Shown here piece by piece: positions 18,371-27,311 of a DNA stretch of 64,000 nt. The DNA is taken from contig QKIQ01000057.1 of the NCBI GenBank assembly GCA_003249555.1, forward strand, positions 1-64,000, in the 5' to 3' direction. Numbering within the stretch: the stretch's first letter is position 1; every line of letters starts with the position of its first letter. The notes beneath the pieces were generated by a model that ran no database searches, had not been told where the DNA came from, and saw only the letters and a list, made by a program, of their open reading frames with translations. The position numbers were made by a program, and so were the translations under genes. Source of the stretch: Clostridia bacterium (GTDB lineage: Bacteria; Bacillota; Clostridia; Christensenellales; SZUA-584).

Positions 18371-20767
18371 ATGCTTATGAAAAAGATAGTAATACTGACT
18401 TTTGTTTTCCTATGCGTGCTGACTATTGGGCCTTTATTGGTTCTGGATTGTCAGGGCGCGGAAACAGAACTGGCAATGTCGGAAAGTGAAAAAAAGGTGG
18501 CTTTTGAACCGGAAGCGTCCGCGGAAGCCGCACCTTCTGAAACTGCACAAAAAGAGGCTGCCGCCACCGAAAGCGAGCAGCCAGCGCCAACGCAGACGAC
18601 GGCACCTGCGGAAGACACATCGGCGGAGACGGCGGGGACAGCGTCCGGACAAGAATCCGGCGCAAACGGCGGTGAGGAATGCTGCACGGACACAATTTTG
18701 GCGTCCGGACAAGCACAGGTTTCCGAATCCGGACAAGCACAGGTTTCAGAAAAAGTTCTCGAATTGGCTGTGGATAAGAATGATTATATATCGACGACGT
18801 CCTTTACAGCAGACCACTATATGGTCGGCCTTTTCTCAGAGATTACACAGGGTTTCAACACAGGTGATTGGGATATCACGGATGCTCAGCTGACACTAAG
18901 CTTTTCGACAACACAACTGGTTTCAGAAGTTCTGTCAGACATTACGGTATCCGTTAACGGGGTCAGGTTCTATTCGGAAAACGTGCCAGTCACAGACGGA
19001 ACAAAAAGAGAGCTAACCGTGAAGATACCTGTTGAGCATATTATCGAAGGGTATAACGTTATCGCGATAGAAGGCTATATACGGACGTACAATGGATATC
19101 CGTGTGTAGACGATGTGACCACTGCCAACTGGATGAACGTGTTTAAGGATTCATTTATTGAAATATCGTATCATCCTTTGGAACAATGCACAAATATCGA
19201 TGATTTCTATTCGGCGTTTACATCTATTGATGCGCTGGAAAATGATCAAAGCACTGTAGCAGTTGCCACCGGCTATGATACGGATGAGCTTGATGCCGCG
19301 CTGACGGCACTTGCCGGTGTTTCCAGAACATCAACAAAGAATTATCAAAACATCAATTTAATCGCTTGCGACGGCTGTTCCCACGCCGAAGGCTTAAAGT
19401 ATGTGATATATATTGCAAAGCCCGAACATTTGCCCGATATGCTCAAATCGGCAGTGTCTGAAAACGCAAACTTGGAAGGTTCGGACGCAGGCATGTTTCT
19501 GCTTCCCGGAGATATCAATGTATTGGTCGTGACGGGCAATGATGGGGCGGCGCTGGAAAAGGCGGCAGCGATGCTATCCGATCCTATCACCATGAATCAG
19601 CTTAAGAGGCAAGTGAAAATCATCGATGAAAATGAGGATGTGTATGTCAGAAAAGAGGGAATTAAGCAATACACCAAACTAACTGAAACGGGTACGTATT
19701 TCGACGGTCCATTCAGACAGAAGTATGACTATCAAATTAACTTTGAAAATAACAGGAAGCTCGCTTATGGCAGCGAGCTGGATCTGTATTTCAGATATTC
19801 AAAGAATCTGGATTTTGACCGTTCTTTGGTGACAGTCTATGTGAATGACGTGCCTATCGGAAGCCAGAAATTATCTATGGCAAAGGCGGAGGGCGATAAT
19901 ATAGTGCTCAGTATACCGACCGACATTGAAGTGACCGGCAGTTTCAAAATGACAGTGGCGTTCGATCTGGAGATAAAAGATCTTTGGTGCACCTTGAGGC
20001 AAAGCGAAACGCCATGGGCCTACGTATCTAACGAATCCATGCTGAAACTCAATTCAGTGGAGGTGCCGTATTATCTGTTTGAAAATTATCCGTATCCATT
20101 TATTTCAGGAGGGGAACTTAACGATGTTGTGCTCGTTGTGCCGGATGATAATTCAGACCTCGATTTGAATCTGATGAGCGATTTTATGCTCACGATGGGA
20201 CAGTTTTTAAAATATAACACCGGTGAATTTACCGTCGTAAGGGCTTCAAATCCGGGAGATATTGATAAGAAAAACGTGATAGCTGTGGGTACGTTTAATA
20301 ACAATCCGTTTATCGCAGGACTCAATGACGAACTGTTCTTCCGTTTTTACGATAACGGGGCGGGAATACAATCAAACGAGAAATTGCTGATAGAATCAAC
20401 ATATTCGACAACGCTCGCGACAGCACAAATTATTCAGTCGCCGTATTCCAGTGTCAAAAATGCGGTGCTTGTACTGGCAAGCGCAAACAAAAGTGACCTG
20501 AAAAACGCCTTTGCGTATTTTGGGGACACAACCGAGCTCTGGAAACTGTTCGGAGACGGCTTTGTGGCGGATAAAGACGACATTTTCCAATATAGATTTA
20601 AAGAGGAGAATGAGAAAGAAGAACAAGCTACTGAAGAATTCTTTGAAAGAACAGATGTTATGAACCTGATCTACGTGGCGGGAGCCGTGCTTGTCATATT
20701 GCTTGCGGCTGTCATATTTATGGTAATGAGATATAGGAGGAGACATACTCATGAAGAGGAGAAATAA
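18371..20767 (+). CDS. BcsB-like synthase subunit with Ala/Glu-rich N-terminal linker and C-terminal TM anchor
   Basis: RYSKNLDFDRSLVTVYVNDVPIGSQKL, WCTLRQSETPWAYVSNESML, C-terminal single TM; follows GT2. Confidence 0.85.
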   Translation: MLMKKIVILTFVFLCVLTIGPLLVLDCQGAETELAMSESEKKVAFEPEASAEAAPSETAQKEAAATESEQPAPTQTTAPAEDTSAETAGTASGQESGANGGEECCTDTILASGQAQVSESGQAQVSEKVLELAVDKNDYISTTSFTADHYMVGLFSEITQGFNTGDWDITDAQLTLSFSTTQLVSEVLSDITVSVNGVRFYSENVPVTDGTKRELTVKIPVEHIIEGYNVIAIEGYIRTYNGYPCVDDVTTANWMNVFKDSFIEISYHPLEQCTNIDDFYSAFTSIDALENDQSTVAVATGYDTDELDAALTALAGVSRTSTKNYQNINLIACDGCSHAEGLKYVIYIAKPEHLPDMLKSAVSENANLEGSDAGMFLLPGDINVLVVTGNDGAALEKAAAMLSDPITMNQLKRQVKIIDENEDVYVRKEGIKQYTKLTETGTYFDGPFRQKYDYQINFENNRKLAYGSELDLYFRYSKNLDFDRSLVTVYVNDVPIGSQKLSMAKAEGDNIVLSIPTDIEVTGSFKMTVAFDLEIKDLWCTLRQSETPWAYVSNESMLKLNSVEVPYYLFENYPYPFISGGELNDVVLVVPDDNSDLDLNLMSDFMLTMGQFLKYNTGEFTVVRASNPGDIDKKNVIAVGTFNNNPFIAGLNDELFFRFYDNGAGIQSNEKLLIESTYSTTLATAQIIQSPYSSVKNAVLVLASANKSDLKNAFAYFGDTTELWKLFGDGFVADKDDIFQYRFKEENEKEEQATEEFFERTDVMNLIYVAGAVLVILLAAVIFMVMRYRRRHTHEEEK
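18704..18751 (+). repeat. 24-bp tandem duplication in the BcsB-like linker
   Basis: TCCGGACAAGCACAGGTTTC[CG/AG]AA twice in tandem, coding SGQAQVSE x2. Confidence 0.85.
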
Positions 20768-21599
20768 AAACTTACAAACCGATATCAGCTTTATCATCCT
20801 GGTTATACTAATGTTTGTGTATTTCATTTTCCTGATCTATCAAGAAGAATATCTTATGGATAACTTTTTGATTGCGCTGGTTGTTTTTATCATCGTCATG
20901 ATTACATACTTTACGAATTTGACAACGGGCTTGATAATAAACACGACTTTAATACTCATATACATCACATATCTGATTATTCAGAGCATAACAAAAGGCA
21001 GCGTCATCCAATCGTATGTGTATTTTTGGATATTTATGTCTCCCGCGCTGACAACCGCATTTTCCTTGTTTACGATGAACACGTCCACGTTGCAAAAACA
21101 AGTAACGGACTTAAACGATAAGCTTGTTACCATATCCACGCTGAATGAGGATACGAAACTGAAAAACCTAAGGGCATTTGAAAATGATGCAAGGATTTTT
21201 ATGAGCATTGCAAAAAGGTATAATGCGGATTTTGGCGTGCTGCTCATAAAGTTTAAGCATCAAAGGGAGCTGGAAAGGCTTTCGAGAAAAGAAGGGATGA
21301 AGCAAATTGTTAATCTTGTTGTGGGTGTTATCAGAAAAGCGACAAGAGCTGAGGATGAATTATATTTGCTTGATGATGAAGAAATACTATTCGGTGTGAT
21401 TCTTTTAACCAAAAAAGAAAGTATAAAAGTGATACACGACAGACTGAAACAGGAAATTGCGGTTATAGATACTAATAAGGTTCTTAATACAAGGCAGCTC
21501 GTCTTAGATATGAGAATTGGCATGGCGTTTGACGATGGCAGCAAAACAGTACTTGAGCTGCTGGATATTGCGAAAGACGCCATGCAGTATGATGTATGA
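20751..21599 (+). CDS. Membrane-anchored degenerate GGDEF domain protein; putative c-di-GMP receptor (PelD/PssE-like)
   Basis: N-terminal TM helices and coiled coil; GGDEF position reads DDEEI but RAED lies exactly 5 residues upstream (RxxD-x5-GGDEF spacing). Confidence 0.78.
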   Translation: MKRRNKNLQTDISFIILVILMFVYFIFLIYQEEYLMDNFLIALVVFIIVMITYFTNLTTGLIINTTLILIYITYLIIQSITKGSVIQSYVYFWIFMSPALTTAFSLFTMNTSTLQKQVTDLNDKLVTISTLNEDTKLKNLRAFENDARIFMSIAKRYNADFGVLLIKFKHQRELERLSRKEGMKQIVNLVVGVIRKATRAEDELYLLDDEEILFGVILLTKKESIKVIHDRLKQEIAVIDTNKVLNTRQLVLDMRIGMAFDDGSKTVLELLDIAKDAMQYDV

Positions 21600-21646
21600 T
21601 GGTTAAGCGTCCGTTAGAATAGCGACAATACAGATCGGGAAAGTTA

Positions 21647-23248
21647 ATGGCGATGCGAAAAATTATATTCATCTTGATATTGGTCATATTCGTGCTCGCG
21701 GCGTTTATTTCAGGCTGTAAGCAGGGCAACAAATTTGAAGAGGATGACATACAGCAAAGCGAAACGATGATTACGAATACTTGCGAACCCGATACCACAC
21801 ATATACCCGAAACGGATGCTTTTACAGAGAATGAACCTGAAGTCATTGTGAGTTTATTATTTGAGGCGGAAGACGCGGTGCTTGAGGGCTTGCAGACATA
21901 CGCTTCCAATGACAGCGGCGAGCAGGACATAAACGGAAGGGGATATGTCGGCACATGGGATACGCAAGACAGCAAGCTTATCTTTCATGTCGAGGTGCCT
22001 GAATCCGGAACGTATGAACTGGAGTTTTTAACGGCAGCATGTGGAGACGAAAGCTATAATACCGTTATCGTGAATGATAGAACCTTTTTTGAAGGACTCT
22101 ATACAAAAAGCAGCGACTTTGAATCCAGTACAATGAAGGTGGAACTGCAAAAAGGCACAAATGTGGTTGTGGTTACAAGCGGTTGGGGCTTTATATACAT
22201 GGATTGCATGTATGTAAGGTCTGCCGAGGGCATCGGTCCTGATGTGTATAGCGTTGAAAAAACTTTGACGAACAAAAACGCGTCTGAAAACACCAGGCGA
22301 TTGATGAGCTTTTTGGCAGACCAATACGGAAAATACACGTTGTCCGGACAGTATAATAATGACGATGGCATTGACTCACCCGAGGTAAAGGAACTCTATA
22401 AGCTGACGGGAAAATATCCGGCGATCATGGGTTTCGATTTTGTCGATTATTCACCGACCAGAGTGCAGCACGGTACTGAATCGCACCAGACCGAATATGC
22501 GATGCAATGGTACGACATGGGCGGAATTGTGACTTTTATGTGGCATTGGAATGCGCCAAAGGATCTCTTGGACACGGAGGAGCAGCCTTGGTGGAGAGGC
22601 GTTTATACCGAGGCCACGACGTTTGATTTGGAAAAAGCTCTAAACGGCGAGGATACCCTTGGATATGAACTAATGCTCCGCGATATCGACGTGATTGCGG
22701 CGCAGTTGAAGATTTTAGCGGATAAAGATATACCGGTGCTTTTTAGACCGCTGCACGAAGCAAGTGACGGATATTTCTGGTGGGGCGCCTATGGAGCGCA
22801 AAATTATATAAAGCTGTGGAAACTGATGTATGAACGCCTGACTGACACGCATGGGCTTAATAATCTGATATGGGTTTTTAACGGGCAGGATGCAGACTGG
22901 TATCCGGGAGACGAATATGTCGATATCATCGCTGAGGACTTGTATACAAAACCGTATGATTATGAGAGCCATTTTAACCGATTTATAAAGGCGCTTGATT
23001 ATACCGATACGAAAAAGATGATAGGTCTTGCTGAGATCGGAGAGATTCCGGATCCCGATTTGATGTACGAGGATAATGCGTGCTGGTTGTTTTATATCAT
23101 ATGGAATGATGAGTACGTGGTTGATAAGGAAAACAAGAAAATATCTGATAAGTATAACAGCTTAGATCATTTTATTAAGGTGTACGAAAACAGCAGGATC
23201 ATCACACTGGATGAACTGCCCCGGTTGGATATTTATCCATATAATTAA
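21647..23248 (+). CDS. CBM35-like + glycoside hydrolase family 26 (beta-mannanase-like) lipoprotein
   Basis: Lipobox AAFISGC; FEAEDAVLEG...ESGTYELEFLTA CBM35-like; YTLSGQYN, FRPLHEASDGYFWWGAYG (acid/base), IGLAEIGE (nucleophile) GH26 motifs. Confidence 0.85.
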   Translation: MAMRKIIFILILVIFVLAAFISGCKQGNKFEEDDIQQSETMITNTCEPDTTHIPETDAFTENEPEVIVSLLFEAEDAVLEGLQTYASNDSGEQDINGRGYVGTWDTQDSKLIFHVEVPESGTYELEFLTAACGDESYNTVIVNDRTFFEGLYTKSSDFESSTMKVELQKGTNVVVVTSGWGFIYMDCMYVRSAEGIGPDVYSVEKTLTNKNASENTRRLMSFLADQYGKYTLSGQYNNDDGIDSPEVKELYKLTGKYPAIMGFDFVDYSPTRVQHGTESHQTEYAMQWYDMGGIVTFMWHWNAPKDLLDTEEQPWWRGVYTEATTFDLEKALNGEDTLGYELMLRDIDVIAAQLKILADKDIPVLFRPLHEASDGYFWWGAYGAQNYIKLWKLMYERLTDTHGLNNLIWVFNGQDADWYPGDEYVDIIAEDLYTKPYDYESHFNRFIKALDYTDTKKMIGLAEIGEIPDPDLMYEDNACWLFYIIWNDEYVVDKENKKISDKYNSLDHFIKVYENSRIITLDELPRLDIYPYN

Positions 23249-23291
23249 TCGTATTTAAAAATTATCTCATGAAAGCGGGTTGGGTACAAAA

Positions 23292-24389
23292 GTGAAAAAG
23301 GTTATGCTGGTTTTCGGGACAAGACCTGAAGCCATAAAAATGTGTCCGTTGGTCAATGAACTGAAAAGGCGCAAAGGCATCAGCACGACTGTATGCGTGA
23401 CGGGACAGCATAGAGAAATGCTGGATCAGGTGCTGGAGGTGTTTGATGTTGAGCCGGACTATGATCTTTGCATTATGCAGCCCAAACAGACGCTTTTTGA
23501 TATCACAACAAACGTGCTTGAGAATATTAAGAACGTTTTAACTGAAGAAAAACCCGATGTAGTTCTTGTGCATGGCGATACATCGACTACGTTCGTCAGC
23601 GCACTGGCGTGCTTCTATTTGCAGATTCCCTTGGGACATGTTGAAGCCGGACTGCGTACTTATAATATTTATTCGCCGTACCCTGAGGAGTTTAACAGGC
23701 AGGCGGTCAGCTTAATTTCAAAATACAATTTTGCGCCGACGGAGAAAGCAAAGCAGAATTTGCTTGCAGAAAAGAGAAACGCTGACGACATCTATGTGAC
23801 AGGGAATACGGCTATTGACGCATTAAAGACGACTGTAGCGCAAGATTATTCTCATCCGCTTTTGGATTGGGCAAAGGGAAGCCGATTGATATTGCTGACT
23901 GCGCACAGACGTGAAAATTTAGGCAAACCGTTGGAAAATATATTCTCGGCGATCAAAAAGATCGTGGAGGAATTTGATGATATTAAAGTGATATATCCCA
24001 TACATATGAATCCCGTTATCCGAGAAACGGCAAACAGAATATTTAAAGAAACAGACAGGATCAGCATTGTTGATCCGTTTGATGTGCTCGACTTTCATAA
24101 TGTTATGGCAAGAGCATATATGGTGCTGACGGACAGCGGCGGAATACAGGAGGAAGCCCCGTCTTTGGGCAAGCCGGTTTTGGTGCTCCGTGACACGACG
24201 GAAAGGCCGGAAGGGGTGGAAGCCGGAACCTTAAAATTGGTCGGAACAGATAAAAAGAATCTCTACAATGAGTTTAAAACACTGCTGACTGATGAAAAAG
24301 CTTATCATGCGATGAGCATTGCGGCGAATCCTTATGGTGACGGTTTGGCGTCGAAACGAATTGCGGATATTCTGGAGGGCATAGGATAA
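23292..24389 (+). CDS. wecB: UDP-N-acetylglucosamine 2-epimerase (non-hydrolysing)
   Basis: VMLVFGTRPEAIKMCPL, TGQHREMLDQVL, VHGDTSTT, GHVEAGLRT, LTDSGGIQEEAP; GTG start at 23292. Confidence 0.93.
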   Translation: MKKVMLVFGTRPEAIKMCPLVNELKRRKGISTTVCVTGQHREMLDQVLEVFDVEPDYDLCIMQPKQTLFDITTNVLENIKNVLTEEKPDVVLVHGDTSTTFVSALACFYLQIPLGHVEAGLRTYNIYSPYPEEFNRQAVSLISKYNFAPTEKAKQNLLAEKRNADDIYVTGNTAIDALKTTVAQDYSHPLLDWAKGSRLILLTAHRRENLGKPLENIFSAIKKIVEEFDDIKVIYPIHMNPVIRETANRIFKETDRISIVDPFDVLDFHNVMARAYMVLTDSGGIQEEAPSLGKPVLVLRDTTERPEGVEAGTLKLVGTDKKNLYNEFKTLLTDEKAYHAMSIAANPYGDGLASKRIADILEGIG

Positions 24390-24530
24390 AACAGAAGGAA
24401 ACACACATGAAAATATAACCTAAAGTTGTCAATGTTTCTGCCTTGCGATAAAATAAAAAACAATGAATGATGAAGAATGGCGACATCAATTCATCAATCT
24501 TAATTCAATTCTCAGATATTTGGAGAAACT

Positions 24531-25109
24531 ATGTATCATTTTTTCAGCTATATGGCGCGGATGAAGCACATCAAGCGCTGGGGTCTCATGCGAAATACGC
24601 GTGAGGAGAACATACAAGAGCATTCGCTGCAGACAGCGATGATTGCGCATGCGCTGGCTCTCATCAAAAACCGTATGTTCGGCGGAAGCGTGGATACGGA
24701 GCGCGTGCTTGCGCTGGCGGTTTACCACGAAGCAGGGGAGGTTATCACGGGGGATCTCGCGACGCCCATCAAATATTTCAATCCCGAAATCAAGACCGCA
24801 TATAAGCAGATCGAGCGCGTGGCGGAAGAAAAACTTGTAAACATGCTGCCCGAAGAAATTAGGAAAGATTACGAATCGCTGATTTTGAATCGTGATCAAG
24901 AGACCGAACATTACGCCATCGTGAAAGCGGCAGACAAAATCTGTGCGTATCTAAAATGTGTGGAGGAGCTTTCCGCCGGAAATAGTGAATTTGAAAAGGC
25001 GAAATACGCGATAGAAAAAACGATTCGGGAAATGGGCAGGCCTGAGGTGAATTATTTTATGGAGACGTTCGTGCCGAGCTTTGAGCTTACGCTGGACGAA
25101 CTGAACTGA
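24531..25109 (+). CDS. YfbR-like HD-domain 5'-nucleotidase
   Basis: MKHIKRWGLMRNTREENIQEHSLQTAMIAHALA; YHEAGEVITGDLATPIKY. Confidence 0.88.
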   Translation: MYHFFSYMARMKHIKRWGLMRNTREENIQEHSLQTAMIAHALALIKNRMFGGSVDTERVLALAVYHEAGEVITGDLATPIKYFNPEIKTAYKQIERVAEEKLVNMLPEEIRKDYESLILNRDQETEHYAIVKAADKICAYLKCVEELSAGNSEFEKAKYAIEKTIREMGRPEVNYFMETFVPSFELTLDELN

Positions 25110-25110
25110 T

Positions 25111-25842
25111 ATGGAAACGGTATTGATTACAGGGGCGGCCACGGGCATCGGCAAAGCCACTGTATTATCGTTCGCTGCCGACGGTTATAACGTTGCGGTG
25201 CATTACAATAAGAGCGAGCAGGCCGCGCTCAACCTGTGCGCCGATATTGCGCAGCAGGGCGGACGTGCTTTGGCGGTGCGCGCCGACGTATCCGACGCTG
25301 CGCAGGTGCAATCTATGGTGAAACGTGTGAATGACGTGTTTGGACGCATCGATGTGCTGGTCAATAACGCCGGGATCGCGCAGAGCAAGCTGTTCACAGA
25401 CCTGACTGAAGACGATTGGGATACGATGTTCGATGTGAACGTCAAGGGCGTGTTTCACTGCTGCCAAGGCGTGCTGCCCGGCATGATATCACGCAAAGCC
25501 GGCTGCATTGTCAACGTGTCGTCCGTATGGGGGCTTGTGGGTGCGTCTTGTGAGACGCACTACAGTGCGGCCAAGGCCGCCGTGATCGGGCTTACCAAGG
25601 CGCTTGCCAAGGAGCTGGGGCCGTCGGGCATCCGCGTGAACGCGGTGGCGCCCGGCGTAATCGACACGGACATGATTGCGGGTCTCAACAGCGAGACATG
25701 CGATGCGATCAAAGAAGACACACCGCTTTGCCGCCTCGGTACGGCGGAGGATGTCGCGCAGACGATACGGTTTTTGGCGTCGAAAAATGCGGGCTTTATC
25801 ACGGGACAGGTCATTAGCCCCAACGGCGGGTTTGTGATATAG
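25111..25842 (+). CDS. SDR-family oxidoreductase (FabG/YmfI-like)
   Basis: TGAATGIG, NNAG, YSAAKAA, SSVWG motifs. Confidence 0.9.
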   Translation: METVLITGAATGIGKATVLSFAADGYNVAVHYNKSEQAALNLCADIAQQGGRALAVRADVSDAAQVQSMVKRVNDVFGRIDVLVNNAGIAQSKLFTDLTEDDWDTMFDVNVKGVFHCCQGVLPGMISRKAGCIVNVSSVWGLVGASCETHYSAAKAAVIGLTKALAKELGPSGIRVNAVAPGVIDTDMIAGLNSETCDAIKEDTPLCRLGTAEDVAQTIRFLASKNAGFITGQVISPNGGFVI

Positions 25843-26092
25843 GGGAGTCTTCGTCTTTGCCTGCCGCATTGACAATGTGGTTGGTGGACGCGTTTAAGTA
25901 TCCGTGCTCCGCAAATTCCGTTATAGCGGCGCTAAATATATTCTTTCGTTTTTCTTCGGGCAGTGCCTCAATAAAAAAATCGGGTAAAAGTAGTTCCCCG
26001 ATTCTTTTCGCTGATTGACGGGTTGCGCCAAGCAGAAGTTCTTTTTCCAGATGATCAAGACGGGTTTTGAGCGATTCTAAGTTTTCCGTCAT
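25843..26092 (-). pseudogene. Decayed fragment: DUF4440-like N-terminus joined to a TetR N-terminal HTH fragment
   Basis: ORF 25814..26092(-): LEKELLLGATRQSAKRIGELLLPDFF (DUF4440-like) then LPEEKRKNIFSAAITEFAEHGYLNASTNHIVNAAG (TetR-like), ending abruptly in antisense SDR sequence. Confidence 0.6.
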
Positions 26093-26094
26093 GT

Positions 26095-26787
26095 TTACAG
26101 ACCGTTTTCAGTTTTAATAAGCTTTTCCAGCTTGCTTTTTACGCGCTGAAGCGCGTTGTCCACCGATTTGACGCTGCGGTTTAATTCCTCGGCTACCTCA
26201 AAATACGATTTACCGTCGATGTATTTTGTGAGTACCTGCATCTCCAACGGAGACAATACTTTGCTCATCTTAGTTTCGATAGAGGAGAAATCCTCACGGC
26301 CGATAATGATATCCTCGGGATTTGATATCTTACTGCTGGAAATCACGTCGATCAGCATGCGGTCGGATTCCTCGTCGTATGCGGGCTTGTTGAGCGATAC
26401 ATATGAGTTCAGAGGACGGTGCTTTTGGCGCGTGGCTGTTTTGATAGCAGTGATGATCTGCCGCGTGACGCAAAGCTCCGCAAAAGCACGGAAAGACGTG
26501 AGTTTAGACGCACGAAAATCACGAACCGCTTTGTAAAGACCGATCATGCCCTCCTGAACGATATCCTCTCTGTCTGCGCCAATGAGAAAATAGGAGCGCG
26601 CTTTGGCACGCACGAAGTTTTTGTACTTATTGAGAAGATACTCCAGCGCATCGCCGTCGTTTTCACGCGCAAGCTCCGCAACGGCCTCATCCGTCATGTC
26701 CTCGTAACGTGTTACTGATTCTTTCAATGAAGACGGAGTTGTCAATGTATGTCCTCCTACTTTAAGGCCTATGCTTAGTGTTTCCAT
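26095..26787 (-). CDS. sigH: RNA polymerase sporulation sigma factor SigH
   Basis: YEDMTDEAVAELARENDGDALEYLLNKYKNFVRAKARSYFLIGADREDIVQEGMIGLYKAVRDF highly typical; N-terminal start uncertain. Confidence 0.93.
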   Translation of the reverse strand: METLSIGLKVGGHTLTTPSSLKESVTRYEDMTDEAVAELARENDGDALEYLLNKYKNFVRAKARSYFLIGADREDIVQEGMIGLYKAVRDFRASKLTSFRAFAELCVTRQIITAIKTATRQKHRPLNSYVSLNKPAYDEESDRMLIDVISSSKISNPEDIIIGREDFSSIETKMSKVLSPLEMQVLTKYIDGKSYFEVAEELNRSVKSVDNALQRVKSKLEKLIKTENGL

Positions 26788-26855
26788 TATAACGGTTGTC
26801 CTGTTTGGCGTCAAGCAGGACAGATTATCATTTTGATACAATTTATGTGATATCA

Positions 26856-27311
26856 TCAATTATTTGATATGGCGTCGAGATACAGCTTTTTTTTCAGTTC
26901 TTTGCCTGAAAGTGTGCTGCGGTGAATGAGCGCGATATGTTTTTCACGCGCCTGACGGATGAGTATTTGAAGCTCGGCAGGGGTTAAACGCATAGAACCC
27001 GAGCCAAACACCGAAAGCTGTTCGAGATAATCTGCAGTGACCACCGTGACCGGTTCTTTGCTGGTTTTGGCGATGCGCTGAATATGTGTATCGGCAGTGA
27101 CGCCGTGAGCGGTAAATATCACATCAATCAGGCCGTATCGCGTTTCGCTGGCGGCGCTTTTCGTACGGTAGCCGTCGAACACGACCGTGATGGATTCGCC
27201 CGTGAAGCCGGCATAATCATCGAGCGCGTCGAGCAGAGCCTTGCGCGCATCTTCCAGATTTGACGTATCCAGTCTCCAGGCATATATCACATTATAGCCG
27301 TCCACGATCAT
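26856..27311 (-). CDS. NYN-domain (YacP/Rae1-like) ribonuclease
   Basis: MIVDGYNVIYAW; TVVFDGYRTKSAASE; THIQRIAK; between rlmB and sigH. Confidence 0.9.
   Translation of the reverse strand: MIVDGYNVIYAWRLDTSNLEDARKALLDALDDYAGFTGESITVVFDGYRTKSAASETRYGLIDVIFTAHGVTADTHIQRIAKTSKEPVTVVTADYLEQLSVFGSGSMRLTPAELQILIRQAREKHIALIHRSTLSGKELKKKLYLDAISNN

Noticed and set aside
18423-18893. Several Arg/Pro-rich ORFs in all frames over the BcsB linker
   Set aside because: Result of low-complexity GC-rich Ala/Glu codons; only frame 18371..20767 continues into a conserved domain.
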